From Actinobaculum sp. 313 (GTDB lineage Bacteria > Actinomycetota > Actinomycetes > Actinomycetales > Actinomycetaceae): 64,000 nucleotides of DNA. Positions 47,216 through 56,929 of this stretch are shown here, piece after piece. The notes under the pieces were generated by a model that ran no database searches, was not told the DNA's origin, and worked only from the letters and a program-made list of their open reading frames with translations. Position 1 is the stretch's first letter; each line of letters opens with the position of its first letter. The DNA is taken from the NCBI RefSeq assembly GCF_003073475.1, contig NZ_CP029033.1, positions 1,240,001 to 1,304,000 on the forward strand, in the 5' to 3' direction. The position numbers and the translations under genes were made by a program.

Positions 47216-48144
47216 GTGAACTCATCACTGACTGGCCGGAGGATTTCCGCGCCGGTTTCGCCTGTATTGTCGGTCGGCCCAATGCCGGAAAGTCAACGTT
47301 GACCAACGCCCTCGTCGGCCAGAAAGTTGCCATCACATCTGCCCGACCAGAGACGACGCGTCGGGTTATACGCGCCGTCGTCAACGACTCGTCCGGTCAG
47401 GTGGTCCTCGTCGATACGCCCGGACTGCACCGGCCACGCACTCTGCTTGGAGAACGACTCAATGACATGGTTCGGGAGTCATTAGCGGACGTGGAGGTGG
47501 TTGTGCTCTGCCTTCCTGCCAACGAGCAGATTGGACCGGGAGATCGATTTTTGCTCGACCTCGTACGGCAAACCCGCGCGAGCATCGTTGCCGCCGTAAC
47601 GAAAAGCGACCTGGCGGGGCCCGAGGCACTGGCGGAGCATCTGCTAGCAGTCGATGAGATGGCCGACTTTGATGAGATCGTACCTGTAAGTGCCGTCAGT
47701 GGTGAGCAGGTAAATGTTCTGCGCGAACTCCTCATTATGCGCATGCCCCTATCGCCTCCGCTGTATCCGCTCGATGCGGTCACCGACGAATCGGAGGAGA
47801 CGCTTATCGCCGAGCTGATCCGAGAAGCAGCTTTGGAAGAGTTGCGGGACGAGCTGCCACACTCATTGGCGGTCACCATTGAGGAGATGCAGGAGGAGTC
47901 GGCCGCACCCGGCGCGCCGGACCAGCGGCCATTGGTGCGCATTCACGCAAACCTACACGTAGAGCGCGATTCTCAGAAGGGAATTGTCATTGGGAGGCGC
48001 GGCGCCCGCTTGGCACAGATAGGACGGGATGCCCGCTCCGGCATCGAACGTTTACTCGGCACGCGCGTCTACCTTGCAACGCACGTCAAAGTGACTAAAG
48101 ATTGGCAACGTGACCCGAAGAAATTGGGACGGCTGGGCTTTTAA
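47212..48144 (+). CDS. era: GTPase Era
   Basis: A 310-residue ribosome-assembly GTPase. G1 GRPNAGKST at residues 21-29, G3 DTPGLH, G4 TKSD, and a C-terminal KH RNA-binding domain with the GRRG loop in 'IVIGRRGARLAQIG'. It binds the 3' end of 16S rRNA. The stop shares an A with the ATG of the following hydrolase gene (TAATG at 48142-48146). Confidence 0.96.
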   Translation: MSELITDWPEDFRAGFACIVGRPNAGKSTLTNALVGQKVAITSARPETTRRVIRAVVNDSSGQVVLVDTPGLHRPRTLLGERLNDMVRESLADVEVVVLCLPANEQIGPGDRFLLDLVRQTRASIVAAVTKSDLAGPEALAEHLLAVDEMADFDEIVPVSAVSGEQVNVLRELLIMRMPLSPPLYPLDAVTDESEETLIAELIREAALEELRDELPHSLAVTIEEMQEESAAPGAPDQRPLVRIHANLHVERDSQKGIVIGRRGARLAQIGRDARSGIERLLGTRVYLATHVKVTKDWQRDPKKLGRLGF

Positions 48145-49933
48145 TGGCTGAGGGCAGGCGCAATTCCTCCGAAGAGGCGGAAAGCAGCCGCGCCACGGTC
48201 CCCGATTCGACGTCGGTACAAGTAAGGGAAACGGTAGAGAAGTCGATTGGTCCTACCGAAGCGGTACAGCGTAGCCTCTCGACCGCACCATCTGGAACGA
48301 GCGTGCCCCCGATGAGCCTGGGCACTCCGATGACCTCGTACCATCGGGCGGGGTCACTGGCCGACGACGCGGCTTCGTGCGCCGGTTCTCCAACCGGCAT
48401 CCTCGCCTGACGAGCTGGGCACTGTTCGTATTGATTCTGGGCATATGGGGAGTCTGGGCCGGTCCCGGATGGAACCCGCAACCCATGCGCGCCATGATTG
48501 TGCCGGAGACATCGGACACGACTATCACCACAACCACGCCGACTGCCGAGATCGGAACCTACACCGTTGAGACGAGCGTCGTCGACGTCACGATGCGTGA
48601 CGGTACCACCGTGCCGGCAACGGTGAAGAGGCCGGTGGGAGTAGAAGGGCTCGCACCGGGCGTTGTCCTCGTGCACGGGACGGGCACGGCCTCTTACCGA
48701 AGTTTTGTCCTGGAGAGTGAACAGATCGCTTCTACCGGCATCGTCACACTGGTACCGGAGAAGCGGATAGACAACTACACCACGACACATCGCGATTATG
48801 AGGCGCTGGCGAGGGATTACGAGGACGCCTACGACTATTTGCTGTCCTTGGATGAGGTCGATCCGCACCGCTCCGGGCTCTATGGCGTCTCCGAAGGTTG
48901 CTTCGTTGCCCCTATAGTGGCGGTGACCAAGACTGAGGGCGTCAGTTTCGTTGTTCTCGTATCGGCTCCTGTTTTACCGATACGACAGCAGGGGGCGCTG
49001 GCGGCCGACAACTATCTGCGCAATCTTGGTGCCCCTATCCAGATAATCAATGCGATTCCGAGACTGATTGGACAGGATTTCGGCGACGATGTCTTTGATT
49101 ACATTGACTTCGACGTGTCTGTGTACCAGCAGCAGATGACGATGCCGGTGCTCATGCTGTATGGCACGGGCGATATGTCCATGCCGACGGTACAGGGGCC
49201 GTTGGAGATGCGTGAGGACCTCGCTGTTGCCAATAACACCCACTTGACGGTGAGGTATTACGCGGATGCCGACCACGGCCTGAAGGTGGCGGGAACACTC
49301 CTTACCGAGGCCATGCGAGACACCGCAGATTGGATCAATGGCATGCCGGACACCGCGGCGGCCCTGCCGCAGGTGGCGGGCGCACAGCCGAAGCAGGACT
49401 ATGTGGCCGGTGACGTTGGTCGCACCCACTGGTTCGCATCCGGCCAGGCGGCTGTGATCATCTTAGTGGTCGGTGTGGCACTGACAGCGGTCGGCGCACT
49501 GCTGGGGCTGATCGGCAGGCTCCGCATTGCTGGGCGGCGACTTGCCGATACCGGCGGATGCGGCGGTACCGTCTATCTTGCATCAATCGCTGTTGTGACG
49601 GCGTGGGTAGCGATTGTCGCCTATGTGGTAGCTGTGGCGACGCTGGCTACCTCCTACCAACAGAACAGGTGGATCGTGCAGGGCGGATGGCTGGCGGTGC
49701 AACTCTTGGCGCTTGCCTCTGCCTGGTGCGTAGTTCGTGTGCATTACGCCTGGCGGGAGGCGCGGTATCGTGATCGCTCGCACGCTCCGCAGCATGCAGC
49801 GAAGGGAGACAGACGAAAAGAGCACGGGCAAATCAACGCCTTGGGTCAGGCGGTTATCGCGGTGAGTTTAATCGGCCAAGTAACTCTTATCGTTGCATTG
49901 GCCTATTGGGGTCCCTTCCCAGCGTTGTTCTAG
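48144..49933 (+). CDS. Membrane-anchored alpha/beta hydrolase, reading frame broken once
   Basis: ATG 48144 overlaps the era stop and opens a Ser/Thr/Glu-rich cytoplasmic lead of about 70 codons. At GGGG 48350-48353 the frame moves back one base and continues as 'VTGRRRGFVRRF', a signal-anchor helix (SWALFVLILGIWGVWA) and an alpha/beta hydrolase: oxyanion 'VLVHGTG', nucleophile elbow GVSEG, acid in 'YGTGDMS', base in 'DADHGLK'. Four C-terminal helices follow. If the frame is truly broken, translation could restart at GTG 48377. An esterase or peptidase of the lipid/envelope is likely; substrate unknown. Confidence 0.75.
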
Positions 49934-50025
49934 CCGGGTTCGCAGGTCAGAGCGTATGCATGGATCCGGCGCCAGGCCTTGTACATTTCTCCTTCCGGCC
50001 GCGCACCGGGTTGGGGAAGGAAGAT

Positions 50026-50937
50026 ATGCCGGTCACTGTTGCTGGGCGGCACTCGTCGGAAATGGTGCTATCGCGTAGAGTTGATCCCATGGTCTTGAGC
50101 CTGAGTAGTGCCGGCGTCACCGACGTCGGGCGCGTACGCAGCCGTAACGAGGACCGCTATCTACTCCACCAGAACCTGGTGGCCGTCGCGGACGGGATGG
50201 GCGGACACCTCGTCGGTGACAAAGCCGCCGAGATGGTAATCGCGGCGCTGGCCGCAGTTGATTGGGCGGAGCTCACCACGGATACCGAGCGGGTCGCGTT
50301 GCTGGGTCGGCAACTCACCGGCGCCCGGAAGTCGATTGTCGAGATGGTGGAAGGGGATATTAGCGAGACCACTGAAACGCGAATCGGTGCACAGCCGGGT
50401 GCCGGTACCACCCTGGCCGGTGTCTTATATTGCCAGGAGGAACCCGATGGCACGGTTCCCTCCATTGCGACCGGCTCCTCTGCGGAGGATAACCGGCTCG
50501 ACGGTCACTGGCTGGTGTTCCATATCGGTGATTCGCGTGTGTATTTGTGGCGGCAGGGTGAATTGGTGCGCCTGACCAAGGATCATTCGCTGGTGCAGGA
50601 GCTGGTTGACTGCGGTGAACTCACGGAGGCGGAGGCACATCGTCATCCGCGTCGACATGTGATCACACGGGCAATCGGGATTTACGATGCCCCGGAATCC
50701 GACGACGATCCAGAGCCGGAAGTCGGGTATCTGCCAACGGTCCCGGGCGACGTACTGCTCGTATGCTCCGATGGGTTGACCGATACCCTCACCGACAGCC
50801 AGATCACTGCGGTTATTGAGGACCTGTCCGGCGACTCCTTGGAAGCTCTCGTCTTCGCACTACGCGATGTGGCCGTCTCGCACGGAGGGCGTGACAATGT
50901 CACGGTTGTGACACTGGGGAGTGTCGATTCATTATGA
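50026..50937 (+). CDS. PP2C-family Ser/Thr protein phosphatase
   Basis: A 303-residue PPM phosphatase. ATG 50026 follows GGGGAAGGAAG; an in-frame start at 49906 overlaps the hydrolase end. All metal-binding motifs are intact: 'SRNEDR', 'VADGMGGH', 'HIGDSRVYLW', 'LVCSDGLTDTL' and 'GGRDNVTVV'. It should remove phosphate from targets of the kinase encoded two genes downstream. Overlaps the next gene by ATGA (50934-50937). No membrane helix is predicted. Confidence 0.92.
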   Translation: MPVTVAGRHSSEMVLSRRVDPMVLSLSSAGVTDVGRVRSRNEDRYLLHQNLVAVADGMGGHLVGDKAAEMVIAALAAVDWAELTTDTERVALLGRQLTGARKSIVEMVEGDISETTETRIGAQPGAGTTLAGVLYCQEEPDGTVPSIATGSSAEDNRLDGHWLVFHIGDSRVYLWRQGELVRLTKDHSLVQELVDCGELTEAEAHRHPRRHVITRAIGIYDAPESDDDPEPEVGYLPTVPGDVLLVCSDGLTDTLTDSQITAVIEDLSGDSLEALVFALRDVAVSHGGRDNVTVVTLGSVDSL

Positions 50938-51638
50938 GTTTGGCGTTGGAGTTCTGCGGAGAGTGGTTCCATATTGATCCGGCCGAATCCTTCCTCATCG
51001 GCAGGGAGGGACAGCTGGAACTGGGCGATAATCAGTACCTGCACCGGCGTTTCCTGCTCATCACCTTCCAGGACGGCATGTGGTGGATCGACAATATAGG
51101 GTCCCGCCTATCGGCCACGCTGGCAGATAAGGACGGAGTGACGCAGGCCTTCCTGCAGGCGGGCGGGCGTCTCCCGCTTGTGTACGCGGAGACAACGCTC
51201 CTGTTCACCGCCGGTCCTACGACCTATGAGATGCGCCTGGTCAATGATCAGCCGACGTATGCTCCCTCCGCCGTGGCGGAGACCTCAGACTCAGGCGAAA
51301 CAACTATCGGTCCGGTGTCACTGACGCCATCGCAGCAGCTTCTCGTTCTGGCCCTGGCCGAACCCCTGCTGAACGGGCGTGGTACAACGGCGTCGATCCC
51401 ATCCTCACAGGCGGCAGCGGATCGGTTGGGGTGGCCATTGACGCGTTTCAACCGCAAACTCGATCATGTCTGTGACAAGCTCACCCGGCACGGCGTGCGA
51501 GGCTTGCATGGAGGCCCGGACAAGCTCGCTGTTAATCGGCGTGCCCGCCTTGTTGAGCACGCGGTGGCGACTCGGCTCGTCTGCGCCGACGACCTTTACA
51601 AGCTGGAGGACCCGTCGTCGTACGATGACGCACAGTGA
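50934..51638 (+). CDS. FHA-like domain protein with C-terminal winged helix
   Basis: A 234-residue protein. Residues about 1-105 form a divergent forkhead-associated domain: 'ESFLIGREGQLELGDNQYLHRRFLLI' (read in parts) keeps the GR and LHRRF positions of FHA phosphothreonine readers. Residues about 130-215 resemble a winged-helix DNA-binding or protein-binding domain ('LGWPLTRFNRKLDHVCDKL', 'NRRARLVEHAVATRLV'). It lies between the phosphatase and the kinase genes, overlapping both, so it is probably a phosphorylation-dependent adaptor or regulator. Confidence 0.75.
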   Translation: MSLALEFCGEWFHIDPAESFLIGREGQLELGDNQYLHRRFLLITFQDGMWWIDNIGSRLSATLADKDGVTQAFLQAGGRLPLVYAETTLLFTAGPTTYEMRLVNDQPTYAPSAVAETSDSGETTIGPVSLTPSQQLLVLALAEPLLNGRGTTASIPSSQAAADRLGWPLTRFNRKLDHVCDKLTRHGVRGLHGGPDKLAVNRRARLVEHAVATRLVCADDLYKLEDPSSYDDAQ

Positions 51639-53355
51639 CACGGGATAACAGCAAAATGGATAATTCGCGCGAATGGGCAGATGTCGTTGTGAGATGGGGA
51701 GGCGCGGCGACTTCCGATAGGGCGGCAAGCGGCGAGGGAATGATCGCCGATTTACCCGTCTTCCTGCTGGCCGACCCGGACAATGAGACCCCGCTCGCCC
51801 GTGAAGCCACTTGGATGATGATCGACGCCTTTCAGGCTTTACGCTACGCACATCCGGGAGGTCCCAGCGTGCAGGCGGTGCATGACGTATGGCGGGATGT
51901 GCTGCGCGGTATCCAACGGCGCACGGCTGAGGCGACCATTTATGGCGTCGACCAGGAGAGCATCATCGAGCCGGAAATCGCAGGTCTCATCGCAACGAAG
52001 ATCAACGAGGTGCCGATGTGGATCGCGGTCAGTTCGGGCGGGGTCGGCCTCCTGGAGAACAGCGACGACGGCGTGGCCCGGGTGCCGGAACGTGACGATG
52101 TGGGCTATGACCTTCCAGGCTACCTGTGGACCATGCCGATTCGTGCCGGACAGCGTTTCGTACTTGCTTCCAAGACATTGTTGGCGGCCATGACTCTGAC
52201 GCGTATGCACGCGGTCATCTCGCAGCTGCCACGTGCCGAGCGGGCAGCTGCGACACTGGTTGCCCAGCCGTCTCCCTTCCCGTCTCCCGAACAAGCCGCA
52301 ATTGTGGTCGACGTGCTGACTCCACAGGAGGCTGTCGGCCTCGCGTCGCCTCCGACCCTGGACGCGGCGGATGTCAGTGGGGCACCGGATGCATCGGAAC
52401 AAGACGCGAATCTGGATCCACGTATCACCGGGAGTTGGGGTCTTGAGGCTCTCGGCGTCGATTCACTGCGCGGTGGCCGACACGGACGCCGTTCCCACTC
52501 CGCCCCGCCGGAAATAGATGATTTTCGGTTTGTGTCCTACCTGGGATCCGGAGGCTTCTCGGATGTCTATCTGTACGAGGAGCAATTGCCGAAGCGGATG
52601 GTCGCGATCAAGGTGCTCTCGCGCCGTTCCCTTGGTGAGGGTGGAACATCACAGTTCCGCGACGAGGTGGATCTGATGGCGCAACTGTCCGGTCATCCCT
52701 CGGTGGTCTCGATTCACGATGCTGATATTGCCCGCTCCGGGCAGCCGTATGTTGTGATGCAGTACTGTCCACTGCCGTCATTGGCGGAACGGCTCGCCAC
52801 CGGTCCGTTGGAAGCGGCGGACGCGATCAAGATGGGAGTGCAGATAGCCGGTGCGGTGCACACCGCACATGTGATCGGTATTGCCCACCATGACCTAAAA
52901 CCAGCGAACGTACTGTACTCGGCCTTCGGGCGCCCGTTGCTGGGGGACTTCGGTATTGCGACCCTGGTGGGGCCTCCAGTCGGGAGGTAATGGGGGCATC
53001 GCTGCCGTGGGCGGCTCCGGAGGTACTTAACAATCAGGATGCGGGGATTGAAGCGGATGTCTACTCGCTGGCTGCAACCGTGTACACGGCATTGGTGGGC
53101 CATGCGCCATTCCGTGTGGAGGGGCAACTGACGCGGCGTGAATATATTGAACGAGTTCTGAGCTCGGAGCCGACCGATATAGAGCTCGACATGCCCGAAC
53201 CGGCGTATTCGACCCTGCAGCGCGTCTTACGGGAGGCAATGGCGCGTAACCCGCACCGACGTACCGCCTCCGCGGCCGCGTTTGGACGCGGCCTGCAGCA
53301 GGTGCAAGTGCAGCTCGGACTCCAACCGACCGACCTTGAGATTCCGGGTGTGTGA
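51635..53355 (+). CDS. Ser/Thr kinase with N-terminal dead PP2C-like domain, frame broken once
   Basis: GTG 51635 overlaps the previous stop. Residues about 15-210 align in order with the neighbouring PP2C but lack every metal motif (see findings). A Pro/Ser/Asp-rich linker follows, then a Hanks-type kinase from about 295: LGSGGFSDV, Lys326 in VAIK, Glu344, Asp420 in HHDLKPAN (HRD Arg replaced by His) and DFG 438-440. In the activation segment the frame moves back one base (52982-52987), and the rest ('GASLPWAAPEVL' to 53355) follows. There is no membrane helix or PASTA domain. A single missing G is the likely reason for the break. Confidence 0.8.
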
Positions 53356-53499
53356 CGAGCCGACGACATCGCCAACCGTGCTGGAGATCGTGCCGGGGGA
53401 GAGACTCCTGGCGCGTCAAGCGAGTTGGCGCTTCAGCGCGGACGTCCACATTCTGGCGTTGCGACTGGACATCCGCCCTCGAGGCTCTAAGGTAAAACC

Positions 53500-53547
53500 A
53501 TGAGCGCGGCATTGCTCCTGCTTCCCAGCCGCGACGGGATCCGCTAG
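53500..53547 (+). CDS. leuL: leuA leader peptide
   Basis: A 15-codon ORF reading MSAALLLLPSRDGIR, with four consecutive leucine codons (TTG CTC CTG CTT), sits 62 bases upstream of leuA behind an AAGG. It is shorter than ordinary ORF cut-offs. Its leucine run followed at once by a strong hairpin is the arrangement of leucine attenuators, known for leuA in other actinobacteria. Ribosome stalling at the Leu codons when leucyl-tRNA is scarce should let leuA be expressed. Confidence 0.8.
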   Translation: MSAALLLLPSRDGIR

Positions 53548-53582
53548 ACCGGCACCCCGCCGCGGGTATCACCTTGCCGGTC
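53529..53582 (+). promoter_or_regulatory. leuA attenuator with two competing structures
   Basis: GACCGGCA (53547-53554) pairs perfectly with TGCCGGTC (53575-53582), enclosing an inner CCCGC/GCGGG stem. Alternatively CCGCGACGGG (53529-53538), inside the leader ORF, can pair with CCCGCCGCGG (53556-53565) with one mismatch, which would disrupt the terminal stem. No T-run follows the hairpin, so the effect may be on leuA translation (its AGGAG lies about 12 bases further on) or on Rho-dependent termination. Confidence 0.65.
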
Positions 53583-53608
53583 GCCCACCACTTGCTTCAG
53601 GAGCAGAG

Positions 53609-55366
53609 ATGAAGACCGAAGGATTCCATAATCAGCAGACGGCGACCACAATGCCCATTGGGAAGTACCGCAGCTTCCTCGATGTTAACCCGGTGTGTCT
53701 ACCGGATAGGCAGTGGCCGGACAAAAGGATCACGAAGGCGCCGCGCTGGCTGTCAACGGATCTGCGTGACGGCAACCAGGCGCTTATCGAGCCGATGGAT
53801 CCCGCGCGCAAGCGGATGATGTTCGAGCTGCTGGTGAAGATGGGATTTAAAGAGATTGAGGTAGGCTTTCCCGCTGCATCCCAGGCGGATCTGGACTTCT
53901 GCCGCTGGCTCGTGGAGGAGAGCGCGGTACCAGAGGATGTCACGATCTCGGTGTTGACACAGTCCCGCCCGGAGATCATTCATAAGACGATTGACGCCTT
54001 GCAAGGGCTGCCGCGGGCGACCGTGCATCTCTACAATGCGACGTCGCCCGTGTTCCGCCGCGTCGTTTTTCATAATGACCGGGAGGCCACGAAGCAGCTT
54101 GCCGTGTGCGGAACACAGGAAATCGTTGCCTATATGGAGAAGGTACTCGGCGACGACATGGTTGCCGGATTCGAGTATTCGCCGGAAATCTTCGTTGATA
54201 CCGAACTCGATTTCGCCCTGGAGGTATGCGAGGCGGTGATGGATGTGTGGCAGCCCGCGGCTGATCGGGAGATCGTACTGAATCTGCCGACGACGGTGGA
54301 GCGCTGTACCCCGAATGTTTACGCCGACCAGATCGAGTACATGAGTCGAAATCTATCGCGGCGTGAGTACATCGCACTGTCGGCGCATAACCATAACGAC
54401 CGTGGTACGGGGATTGCGACGGCGGAGTTGGCCATGCTGGCAGGTGCTGACCGCATCGAGGGGTGCCTGTTCGGGCAGGGCGAGCGTACCGGCAATGTGG
54501 ACCTGGTGACAATGGCCTTGAACCTTTTCAGCCAGGGTGTTGATCCGCAACTGGACCTATCCGATATCGACCGCGTGCGGCGTACCGTCGAGCACTGCAC
54601 TTCCATGGATGTGCCGCCGCGCACGCCCTATGGGGGCGACCTGGTGTATACCTCGTTCTCTGGTTCGCATCAGGATGCGATTAAGAAGGGATTCGCCGAC
54701 CGGCAGGAGCGGGTTGCGGACGCGGGCGGAGATGAGCTGGCGGTGCCGTGGGAGGTTCCCTATCTGCCGATTGACCCGAAAGATGTCGGTCGCACCTATG
54801 AGGCGGTGGTGCGGGTCAATTCGCAGTCCGGCAAGGGCGGCGTCGCCTATCTCATGTCAACGACACGGCATTTCGATCTGCCGCGCCGCATGCAGATTGA
54901 GCTGTCCCGAATCGTGCAGCGTTATACCGACCAGTACGGCGGAGAGGTGACGGCCGACGACTTGTGGCAGATCTTCGCCGATGAGTACCTTCCCTTTACC
55001 TCCGCACAGGGCTTGAAACCGTGGGGGCGTTTCCGGCTGCTGGCGACGACGGTGACGGCCGGGGACGAGGGTGAACAATCCGTGCTCACAGCCACCATCG
55101 CAGACGGCGATGAGGAGCACACGCTGGCGTCACGCGGCAACGGCCCCATTGATGCCTTCGTCAGCGCGCTGTCGCAGTTGGGCATCGAGGTGCGGGTGCT
55201 CGACTACGCCGAGCATGCATTATCGGAGGGCGGCGACGCAACGGCGGCGGCTTACGTGGAGTGCGAGGTCAACGGTCAGGTCCTGTGGGGCTGTGGAGTT
55301 GACCCATCCACCATGCGCGCTAGTTTCAAAGCCGTTATCTCGGCCGTCAATCGCGCTCTGCGCTGA
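53609..55366 (+). CDS. leuA: 2-isopropylmalate synthase
   Basis: A 585-residue actinobacterial-type LeuA, the first enzyme of leucine synthesis (2-oxoisovalerate plus acetyl-CoA). The catalytic TIM barrel begins 'STDLRDGNQALIEPMDPARK', with metal ligands in 'SAHNHNDRGTG', and 'GCLFGQGERTGNVDLV'. The C-terminal LeuA allosteric domain (residues about 450-580) should mediate leucine feedback. ATG 53609 follows AGGAG. A leucine-rich leader peptide and attenuator precede it. Confidence 0.96.
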   Translation: MKTEGFHNQQTATTMPIGKYRSFLDVNPVCLPDRQWPDKRITKAPRWLSTDLRDGNQALIEPMDPARKRMMFELLVKMGFKEIEVGFPAASQADLDFCRWLVEESAVPEDVTISVLTQSRPEIIHKTIDALQGLPRATVHLYNATSPVFRRVVFHNDREATKQLAVCGTQEIVAYMEKVLGDDMVAGFEYSPEIFVDTELDFALEVCEAVMDVWQPAADREIVLNLPTTVERCTPNVYADQIEYMSRNLSRREYIALSAHNHNDRGTGIATAELAMLAGADRIEGCLFGQGERTGNVDLVTMALNLFSQGVDPQLDLSDIDRVRRTVEHCTSMDVPPRTPYGGDLVYTSFSGSHQDAIKKGFADRQERVADAGGDELAVPWEVPYLPIDPKDVGRTYEAVVRVNSQSGKGGVAYLMSTTRHFDLPRRMQIELSRIVQRYTDQYGGEVTADDLWQIFADEYLPFTSAQGLKPWGRFRLLATTVTAGDEGEQSVLTATIADGDEEHTLASRGNGPIDAFVSALSQLGIEVRVLDYAEHALSEGGDATAAAYVECEVNGQVLWGCGVDPSTMRASFKAVISAVNRALR

Positions 55367-55387
55367 CCGGTGTGAGAGAATAATGCG

Positions 55388-56122
55388 GTGAGACTGTACC
55401 GGGATGAGGCGCTTGTGCTACGCACCCATGATTTGGGGGAAGCAGATCGCATTATCACCCTGCTGACACGTGCCCATGGGCGCGTGCGCGGCGTGGCGAA
55501 GGGCGTACGCCGCACTAAGTCTCGTTTCGGGGCGCGTCTAGAGCCGTTCTCCATGGTTGACGTGCAGTTGTACCAAGGGCGTAGTCTCGATGTTATCACC
55601 GAAGCTGCAACGCTTAATCCTTTCGGACGTGCTATCGCTCCGGACTATGAGTCATACACCGCCGCCAACGCCATGGCAGAGGTGGCGGAGCGGCTTACGC
55701 CGGAAGAAGGGCAGGAGGATGAGGAGCAGTATTTGCTGCTTCTAGGCGCGGTGCATTCGTTGGCGGTCAAAGCGCATGATCCCGCCCTGATTCTTGATTC
55801 ATATTTGCTGCGCGCCATGGCTCTGTCCGGCTGGGCAGTGGCAATCTGGGATTGTGCCCGTTGTGGAAGAGACGAAGGACTGCGCTCCTTCCACGTGGCA
55901 TCGGGCGGAATGGTATGTGACAACTGTGCACCGCGTGGTTCCGCGCATCCATCGCCCGCCACGGTCGAACTGCTCGGGGCTTTGCTATCGGGTGACTGGC
56001 CCGTGGCAGAGGCTGCCGACCAGCCGACGCGGCGCGAGTCCACTAGCCTGATTTCCGCTTACCTGCAGTGGCATATTGAACGGCAGGTGCGGTCGCTACG
56101 GCTGGTTGAACCGGCATCATGA
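55388..56122 (+). CDS. recO: DNA repair protein RecO
   Basis: A 244-residue RecO acting in RecFOR loading of RecA. N-terminal OB fold '[23 protein letters not shown]' and '[15 protein letters not shown]', then the helical domain and a zinc motif with Cys pairs in 'CARCGRDEG' and 'VCDNCAP'. GTG 55388. The stop overlaps uppS (ATGA, 56119-56122). Confidence 0.94.
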   Translation: MRLYRDEALVLRTHDLGEADRIITLLTRAHGRVRGVAKGVRRTKSRFGARLEPFSMVDVQLYQGRSLDVITEAATLNPFGRAIAPDYESYTAANAMAEVAERLTPEEGQEDEEQYLLLLGAVHSLAVKAHDPALILDSYLLRAMALSGWAVAIWDCARCGRDEGLRSFHVASGGMVCDNCAPRGSAHPSPATVELLGALLSGDWPVAEAADQPTRRESTSLISAYLQWHIERQVRSLRLVEPAS

Positions 56123-56880
56123 TCTCGCCGCCACCGCATCCCTCCGGAGCGCGCCCGCCGCAGTTGCCGGTGCTTCCGGAACACGTCGCCGTCGTTATGG
56201 ACGGCAACGGACGATGGGCGAACGCGCGCGGTCTGCCACGAACCGAGGGGCATCGCGTTGGTGAGGCAATGCTTATGGATGTGATTGCCGGCGCCGTCGA
56301 GATAGGAATCAAGGAACTGTCGGCGTACGCATTTTCCACCGAAAACTGGAAACGGTCACCATCCGAAGTACGCTTCATCATGGGGTTCACCCGGCAGGTG
56401 CTTCGCGCGCAGCGCGACGAGCTGAACTCGTGGGGCGTGCGCGTGCGCTGGGTGGGCCGAACACCCCGCCTATGGAAGTCGGTACTTTCCGAACTGCGGA
56501 TCGCAGAAGAAATGACCGCCGCAAACGATGTTCTGACGTTGAATATGTGCATCAACTACGGCGGACGGGCGGAAATCACCGATGCGGCGCGTGCCATTGC
56601 GGCAGAGGCCGCAGTGGGGCGACTGCATCCGGAGCGAATCACCGAGCGCACTATCGCCCGCCATTTGTACGCGCCGCATATGCGAGACGTCGATCTGTTC
56701 ATCCGCACCGGCGGGGAACAGCGCATATCGAACTTCCTGATGTGGGAATCGGCCTATGCCGAACTCTATTTCTCCGATCTGGCGTGGCCGGACTTTGATC
56801 GCCGCGAGTTGTGGCGTGCCTGCCAGGCCTACGCCGAGCGGGATCGGCGCTTCGGGGGAGCAGTCGATAAAGTTCAATAG
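56119..56880 (+). CDS. uppS: Polyprenyl (undecaprenyl/decaprenyl) diphosphate synthase
   Basis: A 253-residue cis-prenyltransferase making the lipid carrier for cell-wall precursors. The catalytic Asp28 lies in '[17 protein letters not shown]', and 'GHRVGEAM', '[13 protein letters not shown]', 'NYGGRAEI' and '[27 protein letters not shown]' (read in parts) are diagnostic. Coupled to recO; chain length (C50 or C55) cannot be read from the sequence. Confidence 0.95.
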   Translation: MISPPPHPSGARPPQLPVLPEHVAVVMDGNGRWANARGLPRTEGHRVGEAMLMDVIAGAVEIGIKELSAYAFSTENWKRSPSEVRFIMGFTRQVLRAQRDELNSWGVRVRWVGRTPRLWKSVLSELRIAEEMTAANDVLTLNMCINYGGRAEITDAARAIAAEAAVGRLHPERITERTIARHLYAPHMRDVDLFIRTGGEQRISNFLMWESAYAELYFSDLAWPDFDRRELWRACQAYAERDRRFGGAVDKVQ

Positions 56881-56929
56881 GCGTGGACCGCGCTGCGGTG
56901 TGAGTGTCGGACATTTTAGAATCGTCACC

